A stretch of DNA of 64,000 nucleotides from Corynebacterium sp. HMSC08A12 (GCF_001807485.1 NZ_KV789168.1:338104-402103), one strand, 5' to 3'; shown: positions 30,375-39,011, numbered from the stretch's first letter. Notes: a model not told the origin generated them from the sequence alone. A program made the numbers and translations.

Positions 30375-30860
30375 CTAGCCGCGGAACTTCTCCTCCAGCG
30401 CCGCGACGACCGGCTCCGGCAGCAGCCCGGAGACGTCGCCTCCGTACTTCGCGACCTCCTTGCACAAGGTGGAAGATACGTAACCGTACTCCGGGGAGGT
30501 CAGCAGGAAGTACGTCTCCGCGCCCGACAGGCGCTGATTCATCTGCGCCATCGGCAGCTCGTACTCGTAGTCCAGGGAGCTGCGCAGCCCCTTGACCATC
30601 GCCTGAATATTGTTCTCGTTCAGGTAGTCCACCAGCAGCTTGTCCCACGTATCGACCGTAATGTTCTTAGGCCCATTGGGGATGGCAGCGATGGACTTCT
30701 CGATCAGCTCGATGCGCTCTTCGGCGGTGAACAGGCCGTTCTTGTTCGGGTTATAGGTCACCAGAACCACGACCTCCTCCCAGTTGGCAGCGGCGCGGGT
30801 GAAGATATCCAAGTGACCCAGCGTGATGGGGTCGAAAGATCCGGGGCAAACTACTCGCAT
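30375..30860 (-). CDS. coaD: Phosphopantetheine adenylyltransferase
   Basis: Transfers AMP from ATP to 4'-phosphopantetheine in coenzyme A synthesis. The nucleotidyltransferase motif PGSFDPITLGHLDIFTRA is at the N-terminus and YGYVSSTLCKEVAKYGGD near the C-terminus. I start at MRVVCPGSFDP, giving the usual 161 aa; longer in-frame starts run into rsmD. The gap to rsmD is 10 bp, and the rsmD-coaD pairing is widely conserved. Confidence 0.96.
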   Translation of the reverse strand: MRVVCPGSFDPITLGHLDIFTRAAANWEEVVVLVTYNPNKNGLFTAEERIELIEKSIAAIPNGPKNITVDTWDKLLVDYLNENNIQAMVKGLRSSLDYEYELPMAQMNQRLSGAETYFLLTSPEYGYVSSTLCKEVAKYGGDVSGLLPEPVVAALEEKFRG

Positions 30861-30870
30861 GGCACCTAAC

Positions 30871-31440
30871 CTAACCCTCGCCCCGCCAAATCGCCATGTC
30901 GAAGCGGGCGATTCCGTAAGTGCGCTTCTTGAGCTTCTGCCCGGTCGGCTCGAAGCCTTGCGGCCACGCGGTTTCGGGTGAAGCACTATTGCGCTCGACC
31001 ACCACGACGGCGTCACTAGTAAGAACAGGAATCAGCGCCTCCACCATTTCGGCGACAGCCTCGTCGGTGAGCTCATAGGGCGGGTCGGCCAGCACCATCG
31101 TGTAGTGGTTGCGCGGGGCACCGGCCAGGAAGGATGACGCCTTCGCCTCCACCACCTGCACCTTCGCCTCGGGCACGACGCGCGCGTTGTCCTTGATCGT
31201 CTTCACCGCCGCGTCGCTGTTGTCCACCAGGGTGACCTCCTTGGCCCCGCGGCTCGCGGCCTCCAGCCCGAGGGCGCCGGAGCCGGCGAAGAGGTCCAGC
31301 ACGACCTCGTCGACGAAGCCAAAGCGGACCTGCAGGGAGGAAAACAGTCCTTCGCGGGCGCGGTCCGAGGTGGGGCGGGTGCCTTCGCTGGGCACCTTGA
31401 TGCTGCGGCCGCGGGCGGTTCCGGAGATGATGCGTGTCAT
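30871..31440 (-). CDS. rsmD: 16S rRNA (guanine966-N2)-methyltransferase
   Basis: AdoMet-dependent enzyme methylating G966 of 16S rRNA. The N-terminus MTRIISGTARGRSIKVP, the AdoMet loop VLDLFAGSGALGLEAASRGA and the catalytic motif VLADPPYEL are canonical; 189 aa is the expected size. The gene lies between the biotinyl-domain gene (53 bp) and coaD (10 bp) on the same strand. Confidence 0.95.
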   Translation of the reverse strand: MTRIISGTARGRSIKVPSEGTRPTSDRAREGLFSSLQVRFGFVDEVVLDLFAGSGALGLEAASRGAKEVTLVDNSDAAVKTIKDNARVVPEAKVQVVEAKASSFLAGAPRNHYTMVLADPPYELTDEAVAEMVEALIPVLTSDAVVVVERNSASPETAWPQGFEPTGQKLKKRTYGIARFDMAIWRGEG

Positions 31441-31493
31441 TGTGCTTTGCAGTCCTGCCTAGTCGTTACTCGGGGTCGTTACTGGTGGTGGTC

Positions 31494-31706
31494 TTATTGG
31501 GGCTCGACCCGCAGAATCACGTCCCCGCCGTGCACATCCACGTAGTCCTGCGAGTTCGTCCTGCGCACCACCCCGGGCCCCGGCGCGAGCACGGGCGCTT
31601 CCAGCTTCAGCGATTCCACCGTGCACAGCGCGTCGCCGGTGTTTACGGTTTCTCCGTCGGCGACGAGGAAGTGCACAACTCCCGCGAATGGGGCACAGAT
31701 TTCCAT
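31494..31706 (-). CDS. Small biotinyl/lipoyl-domain protein with atypical ESLKLE motif
   Basis: A 70-residue single-domain protein with the hammerhead fold of biotin carboxyl carrier domains (GVVHFLVADGETVNTGDALC, then the hairpin with the modifiable Lys). The usual A/S-M-K-M motif reads ESLKLEAP, so both Met residues are Leu and only the Lys is kept. Similar free-standing domains sit near recG or elsewhere in mycolic-acid bacteria. It may be biotinylated or lipoylated, or have lost modification. The gene lies 51 bp after recG and 53 bp before rsmD. Its partner enzyme is not in the window. Confidence 0.8.
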   Translation of the reverse strand: MEICAPFAGVVHFLVADGETVNTGDALCTVESLKLEAPVLAPGPGVVRRTNSQDYVDVHGGDVILRVEPQ

Positions 31707-31757
31707 GCCCCAGAGTCTAGCAACTGGGTCGGCTGGCTCTTCTCCCCTAGCTCTTCT

Positions 31758-33923
31758 CTAGCTCTTCTCGATGTAGTCCTGGTCGTCGATCTCGATGTCC
31801 ACCACCAGCGAGCGCGCCAGCTGCTCATCGTAGGCCACCAGCGCCTCTGCGTAGTCGCGCGCCGATTCGATGATCTCGCCGTCGGTGCTGAGGTCTAGTA
31901 GTGACGCCCTTCGCGCCGACCGCCCCGACTGGTCCTGGCCCAGGATGTCTCCTTCGGTACGCATCTTCAGGTCTTCCTCCGCCAGGCGGAATCCGTCGTT
32001 GCTTTGCGCCACCACCTGCAGGCGGTGAAAGGAGGGGCTATCCGGCGCGGCGGTGGTGTGCAGCAGGCACAGCGAGTCCCGGCGTCCGCGGCCGATGCGC
32101 CCGCGCAGTTGGTGGAGCTGGGAGAAGCCGAAGTTCTCGGCCTCCAGGATCATCATCATGGAGGCGTTCGGCACGTCCACGCCGACCTCGATGACGGTGG
32201 TGGCGACCAGCACGTCGATCTTCCCGGCGGCGAAGTCCTGCATCACCTGGTCCTTGTCGGCGGGGTCCATCTTGCCGTGCAGCATCGCCACTCGACAGCC
32301 GGGCAGTTCCTCGGTGGAGATCCGCTCACACCATTCCTCCACACCGGAGCGACCCTCGATGCGGGGCGCGACCACGTAGGCCTGGCCACCGGCCTTGATC
32401 TCCTCGCCCATGCGCTCCCAGGCGCGCCGCACCCAGCGGTATTTGTCGGCGGGTACCACCACTGTTTCGATCGCCCCGCGTCCGCCGGGCTTGCCGACCA
32501 GCGTGATGGGCGTCAGGTCGCCGAACATCGTCATTCCGACGGATCGCGGGATCGGGGTGGCGGTCATAACCATCATGTGCGGGGTGGCATCCACGGGCGC
32601 GGATTCCCGCAGCTTGTTGCGCTGTTGCACGCCGAAGCGGTGCTGCTCGTCGACGATCACCATGCCCAGGCGGTAGAACTCCACCGAGTCCTGGATTACC
32701 GCGTGCGTGCCGACCACGATGTCGGTCTGGCCGGAGACCAGGTCCAGCAGCGTGCGCTGCTTATCTGCCTGCTTCTGGCTTCCGACCAGTACGGATACTC
32801 GCACGTCGGTGTTTTCCAGCATCTTCACAAGGCTGCGGGCGTGCTGCACGGCCAGGATCTCGGTCGGCGCGATAAACGCGCATTGGTAGCCGGAGTCCAC
32901 GGCCCAGAGCATGCTGATCAACGCCACCATCGTCTTGCCGGAGCCGACCTCACCGTGCAGCAGCAGGTTCGCCGGGGTGGTTCCGGCCAGGCGGGAGCCG
33001 ATATCCTCCAGCGCCATCTTCTGCCCGGCGCTGAGGTCGAAGGGTAGCCCCGCGATCAGCTTTTCCACGTTCTCGCCCGGCGCGAGCGCCATGCCGGTGC
33101 GCTTGGTGGCGTCATTGCGGCGCAGAGCCATGACTAGCTGCAGCTCGAGTGCCTCGTTGAACTTCAGCCTGCGTCGGGCGGGCTCGGGGCCGGCTTCGCT
33201 CGGCTGATGGATGTGCCGTAGTGCATCGGCGAAGCTGATCAGCGGGCGGCCCTTTCCATCCGTGGGCCAGGCGGGCGCGCCGGGGTTGCGGCGCGGTAGG
33301 GGCAGGAACTCGCCGGGCTCGTCCATGACCCGCAGTACGTGGTCCATTACTCCCAGCATCTCCGCGGTGGAGGTGCCGGGGCGGCGTTTGTAGCCGGCCA
33401 TCCACGGCTTGGCCAGTAGCTCCTGGGCGGCGGTCTCGGAGCCCATGACGTCCACGATGGTCTTCAGCGGCCCGAACATGCCGAACTCCGCGTCCAGGGC
33501 GGGCAGGATGGATACGTAGCTGGGGTTCTTCAGCTCCCACTGGCCGTTGAACTCGGAGAGCTTGCCGTGCAGCAGCATCATCGAGCCCCGCTTGATGCGC
33601 TTCCGGTGGTAGGCCACGTTCCCAAACAGCGCGGAGCGGAAGGTTCGCACGCCGTCGGTGAAGGTGAACGCCAAAAATTTTCTGGGGCCGCGCCCGGAGT
33701 GGTTGTCTTTCTCCCCCACGCTGAGGATCTCCCCAGCGCAGGTGTACTTCTCCCCGACTCGCAGCTCGTCCAGCCCCTGCGGAGAGCCGAGCCGCGCGTA
33801 GGTGACGGGGAAATTCAGCACTGCATCGGCGATGGTTTTGATGCCGGGTTTATCGGCCAGCCGCTTCGCGCGGTCGTTGGAGATCGCAACCGACAGCGGG
33901 CGCGAGTCCTGCCACCCCAGCAT
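31758..33923 (-). CDS. recG: ATP-dependent DNA helicase RecG
   Basis: Branched-DNA translocase that remodels stalled forks and Holliday junctions. An OB-like wedge domain covers about residues 50-160, then motif I NLLLHGEVGSGKTMVAL, the DEQH box VIVDEQHRFGVQQRN, motif III MTATPIPRS, and the C-terminal helicase motifs through QLRGRIGRGRRDSLCLL. The 721-aa length fits the family. It follows the DAK2 gene by 3 bp and is likely cotranscribed with it. One CAAAAATTTTCTG word lies within it. Confidence 0.95.
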   Translation of the reverse strand: MLGWQDSRPLSVAISNDRAKRLADKPGIKTIADAVLNFPVTYARLGSPQGLDELRVGEKYTCAGEILSVGEKDNHSGRGPRKFLAFTFTDGVRTFRSALFGNVAYHRKRIKRGSMMLLHGKLSEFNGQWELKNPSYVSILPALDAEFGMFGPLKTIVDVMGSETAAQELLAKPWMAGYKRRPGTSTAEMLGVMDHVLRVMDEPGEFLPLPRRNPGAPAWPTDGKGRPLISFADALRHIHQPSEAGPEPARRRLKFNEALELQLVMALRRNDATKRTGMALAPGENVEKLIAGLPFDLSAGQKMALEDIGSRLAGTTPANLLLHGEVGSGKTMVALISMLWAVDSGYQCAFIAPTEILAVQHARSLVKMLENTDVRVSVLVGSQKQADKQRTLLDLVSGQTDIVVGTHAVIQDSVEFYRLGMVIVDEQHRFGVQQRNKLRESAPVDATPHMMVMTATPIPRSVGMTMFGDLTPITLVGKPGGRGAIETVVVPADKYRWVRRAWERMGEEIKAGGQAYVVAPRIEGRSGVEEWCERISTEELPGCRVAMLHGKMDPADKDQVMQDFAAGKIDVLVATTVIEVGVDVPNASMMMILEAENFGFSQLHQLRGRIGRGRRDSLCLLHTTAAPDSPSFHRLQVVAQSNDGFRLAEEDLKMRTEGDILGQDQSGRSARRASLLDLSTDGEIIESARDYAEALVAYDEQLARSLVVDIEIDDQDYIEKS

Positions 33924-33926
33924 GAG

Positions 33927-35468
33927 CTATTCCACCCCGATCTGCACCAGGCACGGGTCGTAATCGTTGCCTTGTAGTTCGATGTGGTGGTCGTCGATCT
34001 GCACGTCTGGGTATAACTCGGCGAAGGTTGCTTTCAGCCCATCGATGGCGGTCTGGTCAGTCGCCGGGTCGCTCCACAATAGGGTCACCAGCTCGCCACC
34101 GTCGGCCAGCATTGTGCTGAGGGTATCGACCATCGTGTCGGGCGGGCACGTGGCGAAGCGTTGCGCCTCTACCGCGTCGATCATTTCCTCGACATTGTCG
34201 TCCCAGTCCACGGTGGGGTCGTTCACCGCCAGTGCCGCTAACCCACCAACCAGCGATTTCGTGTCGATAATGTCGACTTCCCGCGCCCCGTCCAAACCTT
34301 GCAGGGCGGCGACATCCTGTCCGTTGGTCAGCACGGCTATCGGCCCTGCGCCCAGCCCCTGCACTGCTTCGCCCAAGGTTTTATTGTTTGGTGACGCCAC
34401 CGCCACCGCCCCCGCAGCCTCAAACAACTGTGCGACCCCGCCGGTGGGCGTGAGCGCCACGATGAACGGCCCCTGGTCTTCCGCCCGTGCTTGGGCGCCC
34501 GAGGGGGCTGGTGTGCTTGGCTTTCCGCTTTCGACGGCTTCCCCGTCGGCGGGCAGAACCTCGATGCGCAGATCGGTGACGGTTCCCAAGGCAAAGGCCT
34601 TCTCGATCACCTCGCCGGCGCGGTTGGTGTGCACGTGCGCAGTGCCGGATTCCGGACTCAGGGGTCCGACGATCACCGAATTGCCGTGGGCTTCCAGCAG
34701 CTCCCGCAGGGCATCCAGGTTCCCCTCGAAAAAGAACATCACCTCGACCTCTTGCTGGGTTCGCTCGTGGTCGGGCGTGGGGGCGTCCTCAATAAGACCT
34801 GCACCGTCCAGAACATCAACCAGGGCCTGCAGGATCACCACGAGGCCCTGGCCGCCCGCGTCCACGACCCCCGCTTCGGCGAGAACGGGCAGCTGGTTGG
34901 GGGTGTTGGCCAGGGCTTCCTCGGCGGCGTGGAGGGCGCGGGTGGCGACGTCGGCGAGGTTCGGTTCGGCTTCGTGCGCGGCGGTGGCGGCGGCATCGAG
35001 CACGCTGATGACGGTGCCCTCGACAGGCGTGGAGATTGCGGTGCGGACGAAGCCCACAGACTGCGAGAGTGTGTCCGCTACGGCGGGGCCGTCGATGTGG
35101 CCCTGCGAGGCCGCCTCGGCGAGGGCGCGCATTACCTGGCTGAGCACCAGGCCGGAGTTTCCGCGGGCGCCACGAACAGCGCCGGTGGCCAGGGCGATGG
35201 TGACCTCGGGGAGGCTGGCGCCCTCCTCCAGTGCGTCGACCGCCGAGACTGCTGTGGTCATGGTGTGCGCCATGTTGGAGCCGGTATCGGAATCCGGAAT
35301 CGGGAAGACATTCAGGGAGTTGATGGCCTGGCTCTGCTCGCGGAGCCTGCTGGCCGAGAGGCGAGCCCACTGAGCGACCACGCGCGCGTCGAGCTGAGCC
35401 GGCGTCTGATTCACCGGTTGTGCTTCTGCCACCGGTTGCGCCCCTGCCTTCCTGGATTTCACTCCCAC
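33927..35468 (-). CDS. DAK2-domain protein, FakA/YloV-like
   Basis: Relative of fatty-acid kinase FakA, which with a FakB partner phosphorylates exogenous fatty acids. The N-terminal DAK2 (DhaL-like) domain has the Asp cluster SLNVFPIPDSDTGSNMAHTM, which binds Mg-ATP, and RGARGNSGLVLSQVMRALA. A middle domain and a C-terminal DegV-like half follow. The 513-aa size fits. In lipid-requiring corynebacteria such a kinase could feed external fatty acids into lipid synthesis, but that role is inference and no FakB (DegV) gene is in the window. GTG start, directly before recG as in M. tuberculosis. Confidence 0.85.
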   Translation of the reverse strand: MGVKSRKAGAQPVAEAQPVNQTPAQLDARVVAQWARLSASRLREQSQAINSLNVFPIPDSDTGSNMAHTMTTAVSAVDALEEGASLPEVTIALATGAVRGARGNSGLVLSQVMRALAEAASQGHIDGPAVADTLSQSVGFVRTAISTPVEGTVISVLDAAATAAHEAEPNLADVATRALHAAEEALANTPNQLPVLAEAGVVDAGGQGLVVILQALVDVLDGAGLIEDAPTPDHERTQQEVEVMFFFEGNLDALRELLEAHGNSVIVGPLSPESGTAHVHTNRAGEVIEKAFALGTVTDLRIEVLPADGEAVESGKPSTPAPSGAQARAEDQGPFIVALTPTGGVAQLFEAAGAVAVASPNNKTLGEAVQGLGAGPIAVLTNGQDVAALQGLDGAREVDIIDTKSLVGGLAALAVNDPTVDWDDNVEEMIDAVEAQRFATCPPDTMVDTLSTMLADGGELVTLLWSDPATDQTAIDGLKATFAELYPDVQIDDHHIELQGNDYDPCLVQIGVE

Positions 35469-35539
35469 TACCCTAGCGAACCAGCCGGACAGCAGGGCGG
35501 TTTGCGGGATCGTGGCGCGTTAGGGGTGATCGGAGCGGG

Positions 35540-36271
35540 CTAGAGCCGCCAGTCGACGGGCGCGCCGCCGGAGGCCTGGAGGATCGCATTTGCCCTGCTG
35601 AACGGCCGCGAGCCAAAGAAGCCTCGATAGGCGGACAGCGGCGAGGGGTGCGGGGACATCACGCAGCGCTCCGGGCCGATGAGCGGTGCCAGCTGCTGGG
35701 CTTGCTTACCCCACAGGATCGCGGCGAAGTGCGGGTTGGCGGCAACCTGGCGGACGGCGGCCTCGGTGATGGCCTCCCAGCCACGGCCGCGGTGGCTGCC
35801 CGCGTTGCCCGCCTGCACAGTGAGGACGCGGTTGAGCAGCAGCACCCCACGGTCGGCCCACGGGGAGAGATCCCCGTCGGCCGGGGCGGGCAGCCCGAGG
35901 TCGTCTGTGTACTCGGTGTAGATGTTCTTCAGCGACTTCGGCAGTGGTTCGCCCGCGGGCAGCTCCGCGGAAAACGCCAGCCCCACTGAGTGCCCGGGTG
36001 TGGGGTACGGATCCTGCCCGACGATCAGCACTTTCACCTGGGTGGGGTCGGACTCGAAGGCTCGCAAAATTTTTTCTGGCACGGGCAGGGTCTGCGCCCG
36101 CTGCCCCTGGCCTGCCGCAGCTTGTGCCTCCTCCAGCGCACCGGCCAGCACCGACTGCAGCCCCGGCAGATACCACGCCGGGTGGATGCGCTCGATCAGC
36201 TGGTGCGCCTGCGCCTGTGCTTGCGCGCTCGCCTGCGCGCTCTCTTGGTTCTTCGCAGAGTCCATATCCAC
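35540..36271 (-). CDS. ung: Uracil-DNA glycosylase
   Basis: Base-excision enzyme removing uracil from DNA. The water-activating motif [18 protein letters not shown], the middle motif [11 protein letters not shown] and the minor-groove loop [16 protein letters not shown] are intact. The N-terminus has a Gln/Ala-rich stretch ([11 protein letters not shown]). The 243-aa length is normal. It follows thiL by 3 bp on the same strand. Confidence 0.96.
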   Translation of the reverse strand: MDMDSAKNQESAQASAQAQAQAHQLIERIHPAWYLPGLQSVLAGALEEAQAAAGQGQRAQTLPVPEKILRAFESDPTQVKVLIVGQDPYPTPGHSVGLAFSAELPAGEPLPKSLKNIYTEYTDDLGLPAPADGDLSPWADRGVLLLNRVLTVQAGNAGSHRGRGWEAITEAAVRQVAANPHFAAILWGKQAQQLAPLIGPERCVMSPHPSPLSAYRGFFGSRPFSRANAILQASGGAPVDWRL

Positions 36272-36274
36272 TGC

Positions 36275-37273
36275 CTACACCGACTGCCAGCCATGTGTAA
36301 ATGGCGGACGGCCACCGTCGACCAGCACGTAATCCAACCCGCCAGCCGGGTCCTCCCCAACCTCCTCCGAGAGGCTGCGCACAGTCCCGATGCGGCGGTA
36401 GCCGCTGGGCATGCGGGCGTCCGTAGTTCCCAAAAGAGTATGGTCCTCGCCGCCGGTGTAAATCCACTCCAGAGGGTTCTTGCCCGTCATCTGCGCCGCG
36501 TGCCGCAGCTTCTCGTCGGGCACCAGCGCCGCCCCGTCCAAGTCCAGGCACACCCCGGAACGCTCCGCGATGGCGCACAGGTCCACGATCAACCCGTCGG
36601 AGTTATCGGTCATGGCGCTCGCACCCGTCGCCCGCGCGACGGAGCCACGTCCCGGCTGCAGGCGCGGGGCGCAGTGCCAATCGGCTAATTCGTTGAGGAT
36701 CGGATCGTCGGCCGGGATCGCTTTGCGCGAACCATAGTGCCGCAGAATCGCCAGCCCTGCCGCGCTGTATCCAATCGGCCCGCTGGCGATGATCCGTTGC
36801 CCCACGCCCGCGCCATCCAACGTCAAAGCCGCGGCCGGGCCGGAAAGCTCCCCCATCGCGGTGATGGAAATGACCAGGTCCTTGCTGGTCACAACGTCTC
36901 CACCGACCAGCTCCGCCGCCCACGGGGAAGCTGCCTCGTCGATGCCGCGCGCAATATCCGCCACCGTCTGCAGCGGCAGATCCCCCGGCGTGGCAATCGC
37001 CATCAGAATCGCCGTCGGCCGGGCGCCCATCGCCTGGATGTCCGCGAAGTTCTGCGTCACCGCCTTCACCCCGACCTCCCACGGAGTCGAGTAGTCGAAC
37101 GTGAAGTGCCGCCCCTGAACGAGAATGTCCGTCGAACACACGTGCCGTGAATTGGTACCGGCGGGTTCCAACACTGCGGCGTCATCACCATTAAGAGAAC
37201 TCGGCGCGGCGTTGCGGATCGCCGCGATGGTGGCGGCCTCGCCGGCCTCGGCGACAGTGAGTGAAGTGCGCAT
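36275..37273 (-). CDS. thiL: Thiamine-monophosphate kinase
   Basis: Phosphorylates thiamine monophosphate to the active diphosphate. PurM-like fold with the metal motif NGDDAAVLEP, the substrate strand SRHVCSTDILVQGRHFTFDY and TDNSDGLIVDL later. The 332 aa match the family. The ATG has GAAAGG 6 nt upstream. It is divergent from the DUF3515 gene across a 61-bp promoter gap and forms a thiL-ung pair. Confidence 0.95.
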   Translation of the reverse strand: MRTSLTVAEAGEAATIAAIRNAAPSSLNGDDAAVLEPAGTNSRHVCSTDILVQGRHFTFDYSTPWEVGVKAVTQNFADIQAMGARPTAILMAIATPGDLPLQTVADIARGIDEAASPWAAELVGGDVVTSKDLVISITAMGELSGPAAALTLDGAGVGQRIIASGPIGYSAAGLAILRHYGSRKAIPADDPILNELADWHCAPRLQPGRGSVARATGASAMTDNSDGLIVDLCAIAERSGVCLDLDGAALVPDEKLRHAAQMTGKNPLEWIYTGGEDHTLLGTTDARMPSGYRRIGTVRSLSEEVGEDPAGGLDYVLVDGGRPPFTHGWQSV

Positions 37274-37320
37274 GCGGCCTTTCGGTCGAGGGATGCTTGG
37301 GGTACCGCGACAAGTCTAAT

Positions 37321-37326
37321 TAAGAT
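37321..37326 (+). promoter_or_regulatory. -10 element for a possibly leaderless DUF3515 transcript
   Basis: TAAGAT ends 8 nt before the ATG, and no Shine-Dalgarno lies between. A start site at or next to the ATG would give a leaderless mRNA, which is common in actinobacteria. Position only; not proven. Confidence 0.35.
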
Positions 37327-37334
37327 AATGCGCT

Positions 37335-38453
37335 ATGAGTGACGAATCCACTTCCCCTGTGTCCACCCCGCGGTATCTGCTGGTGTTGTCGACGGTGCTG
37401 GCCATTCTGCTGATTGTTGTGGTTATCGCGGCGGCGAAGATCACGATGGATAAGAAGGTTTACGCGCCGGTGGCGATGGGTCCGGTGGATGCTCCGGAGG
37501 CATCGTCGCAGGTGTGCGCCGATTTCGTGGCGGCGCTGCCGCGGGACTTGGATCGTTTCCGTTCTGTGGAGGTTCGCGACCCGGCGCCGGATGGGGCCGC
37601 GGCTTATCGTGACTCTTCGGGCGCGGAGTTGTCTGTGCGCTGCGGGGTGAATGTGCCGGATCAGTACACGGTGTTGTCGCCGGTGTTTACTTCTGGCGAT
37701 GCGCGCTGGACCGCCGTTTCTGATGCCACCCCGGGCTCTGACCTGCGAACTTGGTACGCGGTTGGGGGTTCGCCCGCGGTCGCGGTGACGGCTTCTTCCG
37801 ACGTGGGCAGCGCGCTTGAGGGGGTTGGTTCTACTCTTTCTTCTCTTTATGACGCCAACTCTCCAGCAAAGCCCGCCCCCTACCCACTGTCCGAGGCTCC
37901 GGTGGCTGGCGGCTCCGGTGGTTCCGGCGAGGCTAGCGGTTCCGGTGGTTCCGACAAGGCTGGCGACTCTGGCGAGGGTGGCACGTCCGGTGGCGCAACC
38001 GAGTCCCCAGCGTGCCGCAAGTTCCTGGAATCTCTGCCGGATTCGCTGGGCGACTGGCGACTGGTTCACATTTCTGCCGGCAGCTCCAAGCTGAAAAACG
38101 CAGATGCGCTACCCGAAGGCGTGGACGAGTCGGTGTTCGACAAGGCTCCCAGTGGCTCGGCGACCTACCTGGCCGAAGGACATGAGCCGGTGGTCATTCG
38201 CTGTGGCCTGGAGATGCCTGAGGCCTATGAGCCGGGGGCCAACCTGACCCAGGTTGATGACGTTCCGTGGTTCTCCGATCCCTCGCTGTCGCGCGGGTCG
38301 ACGATGGGCCACTGGTATGCCCTGGGGCGGGAGCAAATTGTGGGGCTGGCGATGCCACAATCCGCCGGCGAGGAGGTCATCACTTCCGTGACCAGCGCAA
38401 TCTCTGATTCTCTCAAGAAGACCGAGAGGCAGCCCACCCCCGCCCAGCAGTAG
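37335..38453 (+). CDS. Membrane-anchored protein with two DUF3515 domains
   Basis: One N-terminal membrane helix (about residues 13-34) anchors an extracytoplasmic protein. Two copies of the same domain follow: residues 55-175 (CADFVAALPRDL, VRCGVNVPDQY, TWYAVGGSPAVAV) and residues 225-365 (CRKFLESLPDSL, IRCGLEMPEAY, HWYALGREQIVGL), each with a conserved Cys pair. A Gly/Ser/Glu-rich linker joins them. DUF3515 proteins, such as the mycobacterial one beside ddl and thiL, normally have one domain, so this is an internal duplication. Function is unknown; its place near ddl suggests a cell-envelope role. Confidence 0.85.
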   Translation: MSDESTSPVSTPRYLLVLSTVLAILLIVVVIAAAKITMDKKVYAPVAMGPVDAPEASSQVCADFVAALPRDLDRFRSVEVRDPAPDGAAAYRDSSGAELSVRCGVNVPDQYTVLSPVFTSGDARWTAVSDATPGSDLRTWYAVGGSPAVAVTASSDVGSALEGVGSTLSSLYDANSPAKPAPYPLSEAPVAGGSGGSGEASGSGGSDKAGDSGEGGTSGGATESPACRKFLESLPDSLGDWRLVHISAGSSKLKNADALPEGVDESVFDKAPSGSATYLAEGHEPVVIRCGLEMPEAYEPGANLTQVDDVPWFSDPSLSRGSTMGHWYALGREQIVGLAMPQSAGEEVITSVTSAISDSLKKTERQPTPAQQ

Positions 38454-38498
38454 CCGCCCGCCCGTAGCCGCCCCGCCCAGGTCCAGCAGTGGCGGCCC

Positions 38499-38582
38499 TG
38501 CACACTCCACCTCTGCAGTCCCACACTCCACATCTGCAGCCCCGCACTCCACATCCACAGCCCCGCGCTTCCCACCTGCAAC
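38499..38582. repeat. Four degenerate 21-bp tandem repeats
   Basis: Units run from 38499, 38520, 38541 and 38562; the second and third share CCC-C-CACTCCACAT-cAG-like cores and differ at few bases. The period is a multiple of three. It begins 45 bp after the DUF3515 stop and resembles a decayed coding or minisatellite tail. There is no spacer structure as in CRISPR. Confidence 0.6.
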
Positions 38583-38614
38583 AGGAGCCTCACTCACACC
38601 ATGCCGTCAGTGCC

Positions 38615-38741
38615 AAATGTCGGAAAAGTTGCAAAACGTCAAAACGCTACTCTCACCCCTTGCGAACAAAAAGCTTCTGACCTGCATGTTTACACTATTG
38701 AAAATGTGCACCAGTAACAAATTGCAGCTTTTCCGACATTT
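38615..38741. repeat. Element A: 127-bp unit with long terminal inverted repeats
   Basis: The left end AAATGTCGGAAAAGTTGCAA is complementary to the right end TTGCAGCTTTTCCGACATTT with one mismatch. The interior includes CTGACCTGCATGTTTACAC, which reappears in element B. No ORF is supported. It resembles a miniature inverted-repeat element or a palindromic structured RNA or DNA unit. Confidence 0.65.
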
Positions 38742-38803
38742 CCGCCCCTACGCGCCCCAAACACCAGCAACTTTGCCGACATTTCCCCTCACGCAGGCTG
38801 AAG

Positions 38804-38906
38804 ATAGGCACATCCCAGTCCCCGATGTCGTCAGAACGGGAATCCATCCCCGCAGCTGGCGAAAGAATAGGCACACCCCGGCACCGAATGTCGTTAGAAC
38901 GGGAAT
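38804..38906. repeat. Direct repeats of about 40 bp leading into element B
   Basis: Two copies start at 38804 and 38867 with ATAGGCACA and end in the left-arm sequence of element B (GATGTCGTCAGAACGGGAAT and GAATGTCGTTAGAACGGGAAT). An extra half-arm of the element A type, CTTTGCCGACATTT, lies at 38771-38784. Confidence 0.6.
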
Positions 38907-39011
38907 ACGTCGCCGCGACCGAAGTCTCGCAAATTATCGCGAGCGCCTGACCTGCAGGTTTAGGTTAAAGAAAACTGGTAGCAATAACGGATTCCCGTTC
39001 TAGCGACATTC
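38886..39011. repeat. Element B: 126-bp unit related to element A with different arms
   Basis: GAATGTCGTTAGAACGGGAA at the left pairs with TTCCCGTTCTAGCGACATTC at the right with one mismatch. The interior CTGACCTGCAGGTTTAG matches element A. Only the outermost ATGTCG is common to the arms of A and B. The rest of the 616-bp convergent gap between the DUF3515 gene and ddl holds no gene I can support. Confidence 0.65.

Noticed and set aside
38109..38597. A reverse-strand frame with 7-residue repeats (VECGxxD type) at the DUF3515 end
   Set aside because: The repeats are the antisense reading of the 21-bp tandem repeat, and most of the frame overlaps the genuine gene.
38499..39011. A possible CRISPR array
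   Set aside because: Units are either directly adjacent without spacers or inverted pairs of about 126 bp; no cas genes are near.
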